Shown in pieces: positions 1 through 7,942 of a DNA stretch of 39,899 nucleotides. Numbering within the stretch: position 1 is the first letter of the stretch; the number at the start of each line of letters is the position of its first letter. The notes under the pieces are model-generated. The model was not told the DNA's origin. It worked only from the letters and a program-made list of their open reading frames with translations, and searched no databases. Made by a program: the position numbers and the translations under genes. The stretch lies in the IMG/VR virus record IMGVR_UViG_3300050821_017785, positions 1-39,899 of that record, one strand, 5' to 3'. This DNA is from a virus.

Positions 1-98
1 AGGAGTAAATACAGGAGCAGAATTTGCTTCTAAACTTGCCTTGGAAAAATCTAAAAAGCGTATGCGTCAGGAAATGATTAATAAAATTCTAATGGGAC
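1..98. repeat. Terminal direct repeat, left copy
   Basis: These 98 bases are identical to the last 98 bases of the window. A gene reads in frame through the repeat when the two ends are joined. This is what a circular or circularly permuted molecule looks like after assembly with overlapping ends. A genuine short terminal repeat in the virion cannot be excluded. Confidence 0.95.
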
Positions 99-973
99 AA
101 GCCCCAGATCAAATGATGGAAGGGCAAAAAACATTTAGTGATCAACTTTCCGGCACGAAAACAGGCGGGATTTCAGAGCCAGTAGAAGATATCAAAAAAG
201 CAGAACTGTTTGCGCTTGCCGATGAACCAACATTGTCAAAATTTTATGCAAAACGTGGAGAAATTGAAGAACAAAAAAAGGAACTTCCTAGACAGGAGTA
301 TATAAAGCAAGATTATAAATCTTTGCCGAAATTTATGGAAGGAATTGAGGCAACTGAAGATAAAATGCCAGTTTCAGACATTTCAATTAAGTTAGCTGAA
401 GAAGCGGTCGAAAACCCGGGAAAGTGGGATGCTTACAGAGATTATTTGGCTGAAAATACCGGTTATGAAGGATTTCGATCGGCTAAAGGAGCTGAACTTC
501 AGTCTGCTATTAAACAATATTTTTTAGGCGACTTAGCCTCGATTAAAGGAGGAAGACCCAATCAATTGATTGAAAAACAGCTTTTAGATGCATATCCTCG
601 CATTGGTAGAGATCCAATTTCCAATCAAAAGATTCTTGTTGGAATGAAAATGCAACAAGAAATTCAAAAAATAAAAGTTGATGCAACAAGAAAATTAGAA
701 GAAAAATACCTTGCTGAACAAGGATATTTGCCTCCTGGTTTTCAAGGAATTGTCAAGAAGACAATTCGATCTAAGATTGAGGAAGTTGAAAAGAAAACAA
801 TAAATCAACTTACAAGCCTGTCCAAGTTTCAAGGCGAATATGAAAAATTGGCGAAAAAACAACTTCAAACTGGAGAAATTTTAATGATGTCTCCCAATGG
901 TGAATATGAAGCCATTCCCAAAAAATCAATTCAGGAAGCAAAAGATCAAGGATATATAAAACTAGCTGGATAA
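1..973 (+). CDS. Virion/ejection-type protein, 3' part of a gene crossing the circle join
   Basis: The reading frame is already open at base 1 and continues the gene that starts at ATG 39728. Joined, the gene is 1047 nt and encodes 348 residues. The in-frame TTG at 41 is therefore not the real start. The protein is rich in Lys, Glu and Gln, with long predicted helices (for example the EVEKKTINQLTSL region near its C-terminus). It has no signal peptide and no motif I recognise. It sits between a 172-residue gene and a 416-residue gene read the same way, right after the tail genes. In podoviruses that position usually holds internal virion proteins ejected with the DNA. That role is inferred from context only. 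Confidence 0.75.
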   Translation, partial: GVNTGAEFASKLALEKSKKRMRQEMINKILMGQAPDQMMEGQKTFSDQLSGTKTGGISEPVEDIKKAELFALADEPTLSKFYAKRGEIEEQKKELPRQEYIKQDYKSLPKFMEGIEATEDKMPVSDISIKLAEEAVENPGKWDAYRDYLAENTGYEGFRSAKGAELQSAIKQYFLGDLASIKGGRPNQLIEKQLLDAYPRIGRDPISNQKILVGMKMQQEIQKIKVDATRKLEEKYLAEQGYLPPGFQGIVKKTIRSKIEEVEKKTINQLTSLSKFQGEYEKLAKKQLQTGEILMMSPNGEYEAIPKKSIQEAKDQGYIKLAG

Positions 974-974
974 T

Positions 975-2225
975 ATGACACTTGGAAGACCGATAGAAAT
1001 TGAAGATATCAAGGATACACCAGAATCATTTCCCGAGGGACCGATTCAAGGAAGAAAGATTAGTTTCTCAAAAAAAGAAATTTCTCGTCTACGATCACTT
1101 CTCGGTGCTCTTCCAAAAGGGTTATTAAAAGGTGCTCAACAAATTTCTTCTTTATCTCTCTTTCCGCAGGCCGGCCCAGTACCATCAAAACTCGTTTCTA
1201 AAGCTATTGAGGAGGCTTTGCCTACCGAAGAGGCGCTTCCCGAAAAATATCTAGAAAGAACTGGTAGATTGCTTGCTTCAACTTTAGGGGGTGGAGGATC
1301 TTTGCCAGCTAATTTGGGTCGTGCAGCTCTTTCGGCAGGTTTAGGTCAAGGGATTGAAGAAATGGGAGGCGGTGAATTTGCACAAACATTAGGAGAACTT
1401 GTAGGATATTCACTTCCTGGACTTGGACGAAAAATTGTTCCGACCAAAGATCAAGAGAAATTAGTAGGTTTTGCCAGAAAAACGGGTATGACAGAAAAGC
1501 AAATTGCCCCTCTTTTACCTAGCGGAACCAAACAAAAGTTTTTTGGCAAGCCCGCTTTAAAAGGTGAAAAAACAAAGGAAACGATTCAAGAATCTCGAAA
1601 AGGAATTGGAGAAGCCTATGAATTTATTAAAGGAACTCCAGCTGCTCAAGAGACATTAAATCAACAAGATATTCAAAAATTTCTGAGAGACAGCACAAAA
1701 ATTGCTTATGAAATGCCTTTTGAAATAAGAAAGCAGCTTGCTCACGATGCGGCAGATTTGGTAAAACAAGGATTCAGCGGAAAAAACCTGATAAACTATT
1801 ACCAAGACATCAGTTCTAAATATAAAATTGGTCGTGAACATTTAGAGCGATTTAAAGAACCCATCCGAGAAGCACTGGGAAAACTATCCCCTGAGCTTGC
1901 TGAAGATTTTCAATTAACTAATGAGATGTTTAAGCGTCGTTTGGACATCGGAAGAACATTGAAGCCTGGATTGGCAACGACTTTAGTTAATCTAGGAGAA
2001 CTTGGAAATTTAGCGTATTCAGCCATAAATATGAATTTGAAGGGATTAGCAATTTCATTGGGTGTTCATGGCGCTCGTCTTTTTGCAAGAGAAATGCTTA
2101 CGAATCCTAGACTGCAAAATATTACAAAGCAAATGGTTAAGGCCGCAAATGAGAACAAATTTACGATTGTCATGAATTTGGCTAAATACTTAAAGAAAAA
2201 ATATGAAGAAGATCAATCAAAATAA
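975..2225 (+). CDS. Putative internal virion/DNA-ejection protein, 416 aa
   Basis: The ATG lies one base after the stop of the preceding gene, so the two are probably translationally coupled. The sequence has Gly/Leu-rich amphipathic or hydrophobic stretches (around residues 95-150, with GGGGS, and a second near 325-365, around LVNLGELGNLAYSAINM). Between them is a charged helical middle, and the C-terminus is Lys-rich. Alternating membrane-active and helical segments are common in podovirus ejection proteins, but no family signature is visible. Its 3' end overlaps a tiny ORF on the opposite strand. Confidence 0.7.
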   Translation: MTLGRPIEIEDIKDTPESFPEGPIQGRKISFSKKEISRLRSLLGALPKGLLKGAQQISSLSLFPQAGPVPSKLVSKAIEEALPTEEALPEKYLERTGRLLASTLGGGGSLPANLGRAALSAGLGQGIEEMGGGEFAQTLGELVGYSLPGLGRKIVPTKDQEKLVGFARKTGMTEKQIAPLLPSGTKQKFFGKPALKGEKTKETIQESRKGIGEAYEFIKGTPAAQETLNQQDIQKFLRDSTKIAYEMPFEIRKQLAHDAADLVKQGFSGKNLINYYQDISSKYKIGREHLERFKEPIREALGKLSPELAEDFQLTNEMFKRRLDIGRTLKPGLATTLVNLGELGNLAYSAINMNLKGLAISLGVHGARLFAREMLTNPRLQNITKQMVKAANENKFTIVMNLAKYLKKKYEEDQSK

Positions 2226-2275
2226 CAAATCGCAGACCAACCCATTACTATTAAAAATCCTAAAATAAATCCCAT
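2213..2275 (-). CDS. Possible 20-aa membrane microprotein
   Basis: ATG at 2275 starts a 20-residue peptide that is almost entirely one hydrophobic segment (MGFILGFLIVMGWSAICYFD). It starts two bases after the stop of the 48-aa membrane ORF upstream and overlaps the end of the 416-aa gene on the other strand. Its placement suggests it could be translated by re-initiation. The ORF is so short that chance is a serious alternative. Confidence 0.3.
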   Translation of the reverse strand: MGFILGFLIVMGWSAICYFD

Positions 2276-2276
2276 C

Positions 2277-2423
2277 TTATTTTCCTTCCAATTTCTCGAC
2301 TTTCACTTCTAATTTTGCAACCGCAACTTTAATATCAATAATATAAAATATAACCGTCATGAATCCAATTAAAGATGCAACGTAAACACTCATCTTCTGC
2401 CAATCAGGCTTCTTACTTGCCAT
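2277..2423 (-). CDS. Small single-pass membrane protein, holin-like size (48 aa)
   Basis: The peptide has a Lys-rich N-terminus (MASKKPDWQKM), one hydrophobic segment at about residues 12-31, and a charged C-terminal helix with heptad-like spacing (KVAVAKLEVKVEKLEGK). The start codon overlaps the end of a 25-aa membrane ORF. It lies downstream of the signal-peptide barrel gene on the same strand. One-segment proteins of this size with a charged tail include phage holins and spanin subunits. Lysis function is a guess, since no endolysin is next to it. Confidence 0.55.
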   Translation of the reverse strand: MASKKPDWQKMSVYVASLIGFMTVIFYIIDIKVAVAKLEVKVEKLEGK

Positions 2424-2490
2424 GATGGAATATGCTCCAGTAAATGCCATTAATCAAAACTAAGGCACAAAAAATAAATGGCCAAACCAT
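2413..2490 (-). CDS. Possible 25-aa membrane microprotein
   Basis: ATG at 2490 follows a good ribosome-binding site (GAGGTG, 4 nt before the start). The 25-residue product has a hydrophobic core (PFIFCALVLINGIYW). Its end overlaps the start of the 48-aa membrane ORF, so translational coupling is likely. No family can be assigned at this length. Confidence 0.4.
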   Translation of the reverse strand: MVWPFIFCALVLINGIYWSIFHHGK

Positions 2491-2541
2491 AGTTCACCTC
2501 ATTTTTCCAATCATTATAGACAAAATCGACATTATCTACAA

Positions 2542-3084
2542 TTAAAATCTCTTTCCAATACTATATCCCAAGGAAATTGCATTTGAAGTCAAATATTTTC
2601 CTTCAATGCGGTTATATGCAGGAATTATTTTAACATCCCAATCCCTGTTTTTTCCAAAATGGATGGAAAAAGGAATTCCTACAGTGAGGTTAAAAATATC
2701 TTTGGGTATAGAGGCTGCCATTCCTCCAATAGTAAACATGTCATTGATTCGATGTTTATATTCTACAGAAACCACAGGAACCCAATCCGATGAAAAATAT
2801 TTATCATGAAGAATTGCACCTCCGACACTGGGTGTTAAAGTGTCTTTTTCTGAAAGAGAAAAATTATATCCAACCAGGATCATATAGAGCTGCGTGTTTT
2901 TGTTAAATTTAGTGGAAGTTCCGAGGTAAAAAGAATCTGGTTTGACGTGCTCATATCCGACACTTCCACCGATAGGATTGAAATCAGGCCCAAATCCTAT
3001 ACGATGCTCGTATGTTGGTATTTCAGCAAAAAGACTCATGATTGACAGAGCAGACAATGCAAAAATAGATGGGAAAATTTTCAT
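2542..3084 (-). CDS. Outer-membrane beta-barrel-like protein with signal peptide (180 aa)
   Basis: I chose the ATG at 3084 because AAGGAG lies 5 nt upstream; a GTG two codons earlier overlaps that site. The product begins with a typical Sec signal peptide (MKIFPSIFALSALSIMSLFA) with probable cleavage after AEI or SLFA. The rest is alternating beta-strand sequence with many aromatic and Gly residues, ending in Phe (GYSIGKRF), as outer-membrane barrels do. It follows a terminator and so is probably a separately transcribed cargo gene. A role in changing the host surface, such as superinfection exclusion, is inference. No exact family is recognised. Confidence 0.7.
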   Translation of the reverse strand: MKIFPSIFALSALSIMSLFAEIPTYEHRIGFGPDFNPIGGSVGYEHVKPDSFYLGTSTKFNKNTQLYMILVGYNFSLSEKDTLTPSVGGAILHDKYFSSDWVPVVSVEYKHRINDMFTIGGMAASIPKDIFNLTVGIPFSIHFGKNRDWDVKIIPAYNRIEGKYLTSNAISLGYSIGKRF

Positions 3085-3132
3085 AAACACTCCTTTGCAT
3101 CAATTATAAATAGATCATTAATAGTAGAGAAG

Positions 3133-3152
3133 AAAAAAGGGGATTTCTCCCC
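3133..3152 (-). terminator. Rho-independent terminator after the scaffold-like gene
   Basis: Read on the minus strand, GGGGA-gaaa-TCCCC forms a GC-rich stem with a GNRA-type loop, followed by six T. It lies just downstream of the stop codon at 3163 and upstream of the beta-barrel gene. Confidence 0.75.
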
Positions 3153-3162
3153 CGAAAAGACT

Positions 3163-3846
3163 TTAAAGACGCAATCTTTTTTGTAACTCCTTCATCTTGC
3201 TGTAAGCATTTTTTTGACCGGAATCACTAAAATCCCCCGCCATACCATTTGGAGGAGCTCCAACAGAACTTGGCTGGTAGTAAGGACTTCTTTTATTCGC
3301 GTCAATTCTTTCCTGTACAGATGACTCCTGTTTTTCAGGCTTGTCGACTCCAAGGGCCTTTATGTTCTCGTAGACGAGTTTTTGTCTTTCAAAGCCATCT
3401 GGCATCCTTAAAATGTTTTCAGCCAGTCTTGGGTGCTTTGCCGCAAACTTCTCTATGGTTTCAGGGTTCATTGTCTTTTCGAAATCAGAATTTTCTCTAA
3501 GATATGAGGTTCTTCTTTCTTGCTCAATCATCGCGGCAGCTTTAGCTTCTGCTTTTTGATCTATTGTTTTTTCAATGTTGGCTTGAAACTTGTTAAGTTC
3601 TTTAGATAATTTTCGACGATCGACGTAAGGCTCATTATCTTCTTCATCGTCTCCATCATGGGTAGCTCTTCGTTGGGATGCTTCTTGAGCAGCTCGTTCA
3701 GCAGAAGCAGCTCTTTCTTCGGCTTGCTGTCTTGCGATTCTTTCTTGTTCGAGTTGGCGCTCATACATTTTACGCTGTTTTGAAAGATTGCTTTCAATAG
3801 TGTCATTCTTGACCTCTGTTTGAGTAACTTGTGATTCTTCTGACAT
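3163..3846 (-). CDS. Probable capsid scaffolding protein (227 aa)
   Basis: The start at 3846 (MSEESQV) has AAGG six bases upstream; the ATG two codons earlier is too close to that site. The protein is highly charged and helical. It has a long Gln/Glu/Arg/Ala coiled-coil segment at about residues 25-65 (RQLEQERIARQQAEERAA), an acidic stretch (DGDDEEDNE), and a basic C-terminal end (KMKELQKRLRL). This composition and length are typical of phage scaffolding proteins, which template capsid assembly and bind the coat protein through a basic C-terminal helix. It lies downstream of the portal block on the same strand. Unusually, the major capsid gene is about 24 kb away on the other strand. The assignment is by composition, not by motif. 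Confidence 0.6.
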   Translation of the reverse strand: MSEESQVTQTEVKNDTIESNLSKQRKMYERQLEQERIARQQAEERAASAERAAQEASQRRATHDGDDEEDNEPYVDRRKLSKELNKFQANIEKTIDQKAEAKAAAMIEQERRTSYLRENSDFEKTMNPETIEKFAAKHPRLAENILRMPDGFERQKLVYENIKALGVDKPEKQESSVQERIDANKRSPYYQPSSVGAPPNGMAGDFSDSGQKNAYSKMKELQKRLRL

Positions 3847-3862
3847 ATTCATCCTTTTCGTC

Positions 3863-3890
3863 TTGACGCCGACGCGCGGTTGGATATATG
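3863..3890 (+). promoter_or_regulatory. Candidate sigma70-type promoter
   Basis: TTGACG, a 16-nt spacer and TATATG read rightward, 35 nt before the start of the + gene at 3925. It lies in the divergent gap between that gene and the scaffold-like gene. Confidence 0.4.
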
Positions 3891-3924
3891 GTCATGTAAC
3901 ACAAGTATTTATTTGAGGCAAGAT

Positions 3925-4452
3925 ATGAAGATTAGCCGAACAGATGCTCACGATCGATTCTCCTTCTACCAACGACAAGATTTTAGCATCGCAGAATGCT
4001 GCCAAGATCTCATAAATAAAAGACCCTTTGGTGAGCATGCATTCTATATTTTTGCTCATGCGAGAACCTTGGGTCTCGATGAAAAGGTCAAACTCTATTC
4101 TTCTGGGAAATATATGACTCTCGATGAAGTTCCAGAGAAGACAATCATCTGGCAACCTCGTCTAACTAAACCTAAATGCGAATCCAATTCTATGCTGTTT
4201 AAGGCATATCCTGGATCTGACAACATCAAAGTGATTTGGATCCTTCCTCCGCGAGAGTTTTGGGATCAATTCAAAAAAGGGAAGATGATTGAAAATGAGA
4301 CGATCGCTATAAGTATACATGACTATGAGCATGATAAGGCACGATTAGAGGCTAAGGAAGAAGATGATCTTTCTGATGAAGCCATAGATCAGATTTATAA
4401 GGAAATTAGCCGGTCGATAAAGAAGGATGGGGATGTCACAGGAAGTCATTGA
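3925..4452 (+). CDS. Conserved phage protein of unknown function (175 aa)
   Basis: I chose ATG 3925 because it follows the sequence GGCAAGAT, which also precedes the starts at 10301 and 25181. The frame is open further upstream but lacks a credible start. The protein is soluble, with mixed alpha/beta sequence (RFSFYQRQDFSIAECC near the N-terminus, FKAYPGSDNIKVIWILPPRE in the middle) and an acidic C-terminus (EEDDLSDEAIDQIYKEI). It resembles proteins found near portal and terminase genes in related phages, by memory only. I cannot assign a function. Its last codons overlap the next gene. Confidence 0.65.
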   Translation: MKISRTDAHDRFSFYQRQDFSIAECCQDLINKRPFGEHAFYIFAHARTLGLDEKVKLYSSGKYMTLDEVPEKTIIWQPRLTKPKCESNSMLFKAYPGSDNIKVIWILPPREFWDQFKKGKMIENETIAISIHDYEHDKARLEAKEEDDLSDEAIDQIYKEISRSIKKDGDVTGSH

Positions 4453-4777
4453 TCTCTTAAAAATAGTAAGCAAAGCACACATAAATAATTCTCAGAGAAT
4501 TGATGACATTGAAGATCAAATAATCGAAATTGAGGAGCAACTCGAAAAAATTGTCTTGTTCATAGAGTTTCATCTATCAAAAGAGAAGATGACGGATCTG
4601 GGGCAAAAAGGCTGGCCCCCAAGAATTAAAATGTCAGATGCAAATCTAGCTTTAAGTGATGAAAATTGGAATAGATTTATGCCAAAGTCTTCGGAGGCTT
4701 TTTCAACGATTTCGGTGCAGCAGGATTTGTCCCAGGAGCATACATTTGACGAATCTTCCCCATCTTCGCAGGAATAG
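4433..4777 (+). CDS. Small coiled-coil protein (114 aa)
   Basis: The second of two nearby ATGs has AAGG six bases upstream and is preferred. The N-terminal half is a strong coiled coil (DDIEDQIIEIEEQLEKIVLF); the C-terminal third is Ser/Glu-rich. It overlaps the preceding gene by 20 nt, so the two are probably translated together. Its last 101 nt lie antisense to the 60-aa basic ORF on the minus strand. Function unknown. Confidence 0.5.
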   Translation: MSQEVIDLLKIVSKAHINNSQRIDDIEDQIIEIEEQLEKIVLFIEFHLSKEKMTDLGQKGWPPRIKMSDANLALSDENWNRFMPKSSEAFSTISVQQDLSQEHTFDESSPSSQE

Positions 4778-4859
4778 CTCTGCCATAAAAATCCCCCATC
4801 CCAAATTTAGCATTTGCTGAATGAGCTTCTCTATGTTTGCTTCTCGGCTTCTTCATCAT
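4677..4859 (-). CDS. Small basic protein (60 aa)
   Basis: The 60-residue product is rich in Lys, Pro and Arg (MMKKPRSKHREAHS at the start, PKSLKKPPKTLA at the end), typical of small phage nucleic-acid-binding or virion-associated proteins. Its start overlaps the end of the zinc-ribbon gene upstream, in another frame. It is antisense to the end of the coiled-coil gene at 4433-4777. Function unknown. Confidence 0.5.
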   Translation of the reverse strand: MMKKPRSKHREAHSANAKFGMGDFYGRAIPAKMGKIRQMYAPGTNPAAPKSLKKPPKTLA

Positions 4860-5001
4860 ATTGTATTTGTTTGATTGTAATCTTTTTATAACAATGAGGA
4901 CAAGTCTTCACCAGCGGATATGTTCCTTCAATAAATCTAAAAGCCTCATCACATTCAGGACAGATTGTCGTCTGTGTTGGTTGAATGTATTCGCTTATCA
5001 T
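4831..5001 (-). CDS. Small zinc-ribbon protein (56 aa)
   Basis: ATG at 5001 overlaps the stop of the upstream 88-aa gene as ATGA. The product has two CxxC knuckles (ICPECDEAF and TCPHCYKK) about 20 residues apart, which would bind one zinc ion. Such miniature ribbons are common in phage genomes and usually mediate DNA or protein contacts. The exact role is unknown. The 3' end overlaps the next small gene in another frame. Confidence 0.65.
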   Translation of the reverse strand: MISEYIQPTQTTICPECDEAFRFIEGTYPLVKTCPHCYKKITIKQIQYDEEAEKQT

Positions 5002-5264
5002 TCTTTCGCTTCAAATCTCAAATTCTTGCGAGGAATTTCCGCTACTTCCATGGTTTTAACACGATCCATAGGAAGAGTTGGAGCTTTATCCTTAGGATTG
5101 TCTTTATGACCCACAGGTTGTTTATGTCCTACTCCAAAATGTGATCCAGCATTGACGTAACAGCTTGATCTTTCGTCATAATCAGGACATGTGAAATCCC
5201 ATGGAGATTTCATCTTTTTTCCTTCTTTGACTGCAATAGGGTCTTTAAATCCTGATCGTTCCAT
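4998..5264 (-). CDS. Small phage protein of unknown function (88 aa)
   Basis: ATG at 5264 has AGGT six bases upstream. The protein is hydrophilic, rich in Lys, Asp and Pro, with a CPDYDERSSCYVNAGSHFG segment containing two Cys and a His that might bind metal. It belongs to the short gene string downstream of the portal gene and is coupled to the zinc-ribbon gene by an ATGA overlap. I recognise no domain. Confidence 0.6.
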   Translation of the reverse strand: MERSGFKDPIAVKEGKKMKSPWDFTCPDYDERSSCYVNAGSHFGVGHKQPVGHKDNPKDKAPTLPMDRVKTMEVAEIPRKNLRFEAKE

Positions 5265-5277
5265 ATTTATACCTATG

Positions 5278-5319
5278 TAAAAGACGCATTTGGTTGGGCA
5301 ACCTTAAGGATCAATGCGT
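5278..5319 (-). terminator. Stem-loop between small genes, possible terminator
   Basis: ACGCATT and AATGCGT form a 7-bp stem. It encloses a second perfect hairpin, GGTTG-cc-CAACC. On the minus strand the structure is followed by CTTTTA, a short T run. It could be a weak terminator or a processing or stability element in the leader of the 88-aa gene. Apart from this I see nothing in the 5265-5368 gap. Confidence 0.4.
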
Positions 5320-5368
5320 AAATCTCCCTTGAGTCGATCGGGTAACCCCAATCACTTGCCCTCTCAAA

Positions 5369-5584
5369 TTAATTTCTGTAACCTGATTTCAGAGGATGAG
5401 CTTTAGCTTTAGAGGCTCCGTTCTCTTGTTGTTTCTTGATCATGGCATCTGTATCTTCGTACTCATTTTCTGCACCTGCACCTTCAGCCGAAGAGTAATG
5501 CTTTGTATGAGTTTTAGATTTCATAGCCATATCGGAAGTATGCGGCATGCCTGCATAATCATCCATTCTTTGTCCACCTGACAT
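5369..5584 (-). CDS. Small hydrophilic protein (71 aa)
   Basis: The ATG at 5584 follows an excellent ribosome-binding site (GGAGG, 5 nt away). The frame extends upstream, but those codons lie between the portal stop and this site and are unlikely to be used. The product is Lys/Glu/Gly-rich with several Met and His (DDYAGMPHTSDMAMK), probably disordered. It is the first gene after the portal gene in the same direction. Function unknown. Confidence 0.6.
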   Translation of the reverse strand: MSGGQRMDDYAGMPHTSDMAMKSKTHTKHYSSAEGAGAENEYEDTDAMIKKQQENGASKAKAHPLKSGYRN

Positions 5585-5652
5585 AATTACCTCCTGGTAA
5601 TTGTTGTTATTTCTTCTCAATATCATCATAATCATATTCCTTCAAGAATAGA

Positions 5653-7684
5653 TTACATATTTTGTGCTTGCTCTTGGGACCCTTGTTGTGGTCCTAATCC
5701 ACTCAACATTTTAGAGACAAATTCATTAGAAGCAGTTTCGGTGTGCGCCTTTGCTTTTTCTCTGTCTTCATTGAGAGCAGATTTGTAGTCATAGGATTCA
5801 ATTTCAGCAGATTTTAGAGCTGTTTCCACTTCCCCATATTTCGCAATGACATCCATCATTTTCTCTAAAGCTTCCATTTTTGCCTTGGTAGATAGAGAAT
5901 GATTTTTTGAAACCTCCGCCATACGTTCCTCTAAGAGGCCAATGTTACTTTCGAAGCGTCCGTAGCGCTCTTTTGCCATAGCTACTTGGTTCGCAGTCTT
6001 GGCATAAAGTTCTTTCAGTTTGGCTTCTTCGACAATATGCTCTAAGTTCATAGCATGCTGTTGTGCGGCTGCTGATTGTTGTTCTTGTTGTTCAAGTATT
6101 TTAATGATCTCAGATTTACCAGTGATGTTCAGTTTTGGTATGATTTGGCTGGCGCTGAAGACCTCGCGACCAAACATCTGATTCATCTCTAACATTTGAG
6201 ACGCTTGCAAGTTTTGTTGGGTCGGTGTCAAGTCACTTTCTTCTACTAATACATTGTATTTAGCGAAAACCTTAGAGTAGAAATATGGGCTCGGTTCTTC
6301 GTTGATAATCTGTTCAACCTTTTCCGCGCTCCAGTTGTTGAGCACAATCTGAAGCAGTCTGTCTCCCAACGTCTTCAAAGAAACATCCCACTGATCGAAA
6401 TATTTCTGGAATACCATCAAATTTGCAGCTTGTTTGAGTAAAACAGTTAGACTCGAAGTCTGCTTGTCTTGCTGTCCAGACCAATTCTCTAGATTGATGC
6501 CTGATGTTTTGTACATCAAATCTTCCATCTGTTGAGCAAGCGCAAGATCGGATTCTGGAACAGCAGAAGGAATGATCTTTTCACAATCTGTCATCTCATA
6601 GCCATCATTTATGATGACATCCCATCCTTGCCCAGATTTCTTCAGATTGTCTTCGTTAGCTACAGCACCAACTTTACGCTTCCATCCAGCATTAATTGTA
6701 GCGGCGGCAATATCATTGTTCTGTATGACCTTATGATTGAATAGGAATTGAGGTGATCGCATTGTGCGGATAAGACCTCGTACACGAAGATCATAATAGT
6801 TGATATGAGGTTCATAGTTCCATACGACGGGAATGAAAGGACACCCATCAAAACCGAGAGGATTTTCTCCTTCGAACATGAGCTGATCATTGAGTACAAC
6901 AGCAAGTTTCCATGTAGGAACTTCAACTGTAACTTCTTCAAGATCTGGTATTGATTGTACCAGCATGTCGATATTACCATCGCCACCTGCAACATCAAAG
7001 AACTGATTTCTCTTTTGAGAGTAGAGTCTTTTTTTCTTACGTTTCCATTTATACCAGACATACGACAACACCATTAAATCGTTGCGAGCCATGTTATAGT
7101 TTTCAGGAAGGAAATAGAACGAACCATATCTCTGGGGAGTCCCAGACATTGGCATGATGTTCTTGGTTTTATCAGGGAAACGAGCTTCTGCTTCACGCTT
7201 AGAAATGTATTCCTGAGTCCATATGAATTGAGAATCTTCAAATGTCATGGAACGAGCATAAGGATCGCAAAGGAAGCTATTGTATTCCCAGAGCTTTACT
7301 TTGAGTTCGCCTTGAGCTTGGTCTTCGCCAGTGTAATCCAAATATGGTTGTAGCAAAACCATACCAGTAATGGCAGCCTGCTCGCATGCACGAGAGAATT
7401 GCTCATGGATTTGCTGCTTATTAGCTTCCATCGTAATGAGCTTTGTATATTGGTCGGTTGTCTGAGGATCTGATCCTTCAGTCGAGGTGTAATTGAAGTT
7501 TTTACGATGCTGACGTTGATAGCCAGTCACCATGTTTACAGGCTGTTGGCATACGTTGAAATAGTAATTGGAATTGGTCGTGTTGGTGCCCGTATTGAAG
7601 TACCTATTTAAAAAGGACTGCTCGCCGGCATAGAAAAGTGTATCGATATTACTCTGGTTCCATCGCGTTCTGTTACTTTTAAGA
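5653..7684 (-). CDS. Portal protein, exon 2 (P22-like portal)
   Basis: The portal is the dodecameric ring at the capsid vertex through which DNA is packaged and ejected. The protein has the layout of P22-type podovirus portals: an N-terminal segment FYAGEQSFLNRYF followed by NVCQQPVNMVTGYQRQHRKNF, a large mixed core, the long helical region SGINLENWSGQQDKQTSS, and a Gln/Ala-rich helical tail that could form a barrel. The in-frame ATG at 7692 has no ribosome-binding site and lies inside the last intron hairpin. The real start is therefore in exon 1 (7943-8010). Spliced, the gene encodes 699 residues. It lies two HNH genes downstream of the large terminase. Confidence 0.85.
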
Positions 7685-7942
7685 CCTATCATTTTGATAG
7701 GCGGAATAACCTCTTCGGATCATTCTCACCACCTTTATTTATTCGTGGTGTTCAGACTATCGCATCCCTTTCGGGTCTTCTGATTTAGTCGTTCAGGCTG
7801 CTTTCGCTTGCCCCTTGTTGCCCTGTCGGGTGTCCAAGTCAATTACAGAAGATTTATACAGACCCTTGAAAAGCCTGCTCGATAGGCATAAATTTACTAT
7901 ATAAATTATCGCATTACCTATCGAAAGAGTGGCCCGATTTAA
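7685..7942 (-). ncRNA. Group I self-splicing intron in the portal gene (258 nt, no ORF)
   Basis: All core helices can be drawn on the minus strand. P1: exon AGTGGCT (7949-7943) with GGCCACT (7934-7928), ending in the diagnostic U.G pair. P2: TCGATAGG/CCTATCGA. P3: TCTTCTG (7852-7846)/CAGAAGA (7782-7776). P4: CTTG/CAAG. P5: CCC-GACA-GGG. P6: GGC/GCC capped by GC-GAAA-GC. P7: GACTA (7790-7786)/TAGTC (7759-7755). P8: CCC-GAAA-GGG. P9: CACCAC/GTGGTG. P9.1: GAATGA/TTATTC plus CC/GG. P9.2: CCTATCA-aaa-TGATAGG. The intron begins TTAAA, like known phage introns, and ends in G (7685). The helices are seen in sequence; the exact 3' splice site is inferred from frame and the terminal G. P10 is weak. Confidence 0.9.

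Noticed and set aside
7690-7692. ATG at 7692 as the portal start
   Set aside because: It has no ribosome-binding site and lies in the P9.2 hairpin of the intron; the TTG exon with GGAGG gives a better start after splicing.
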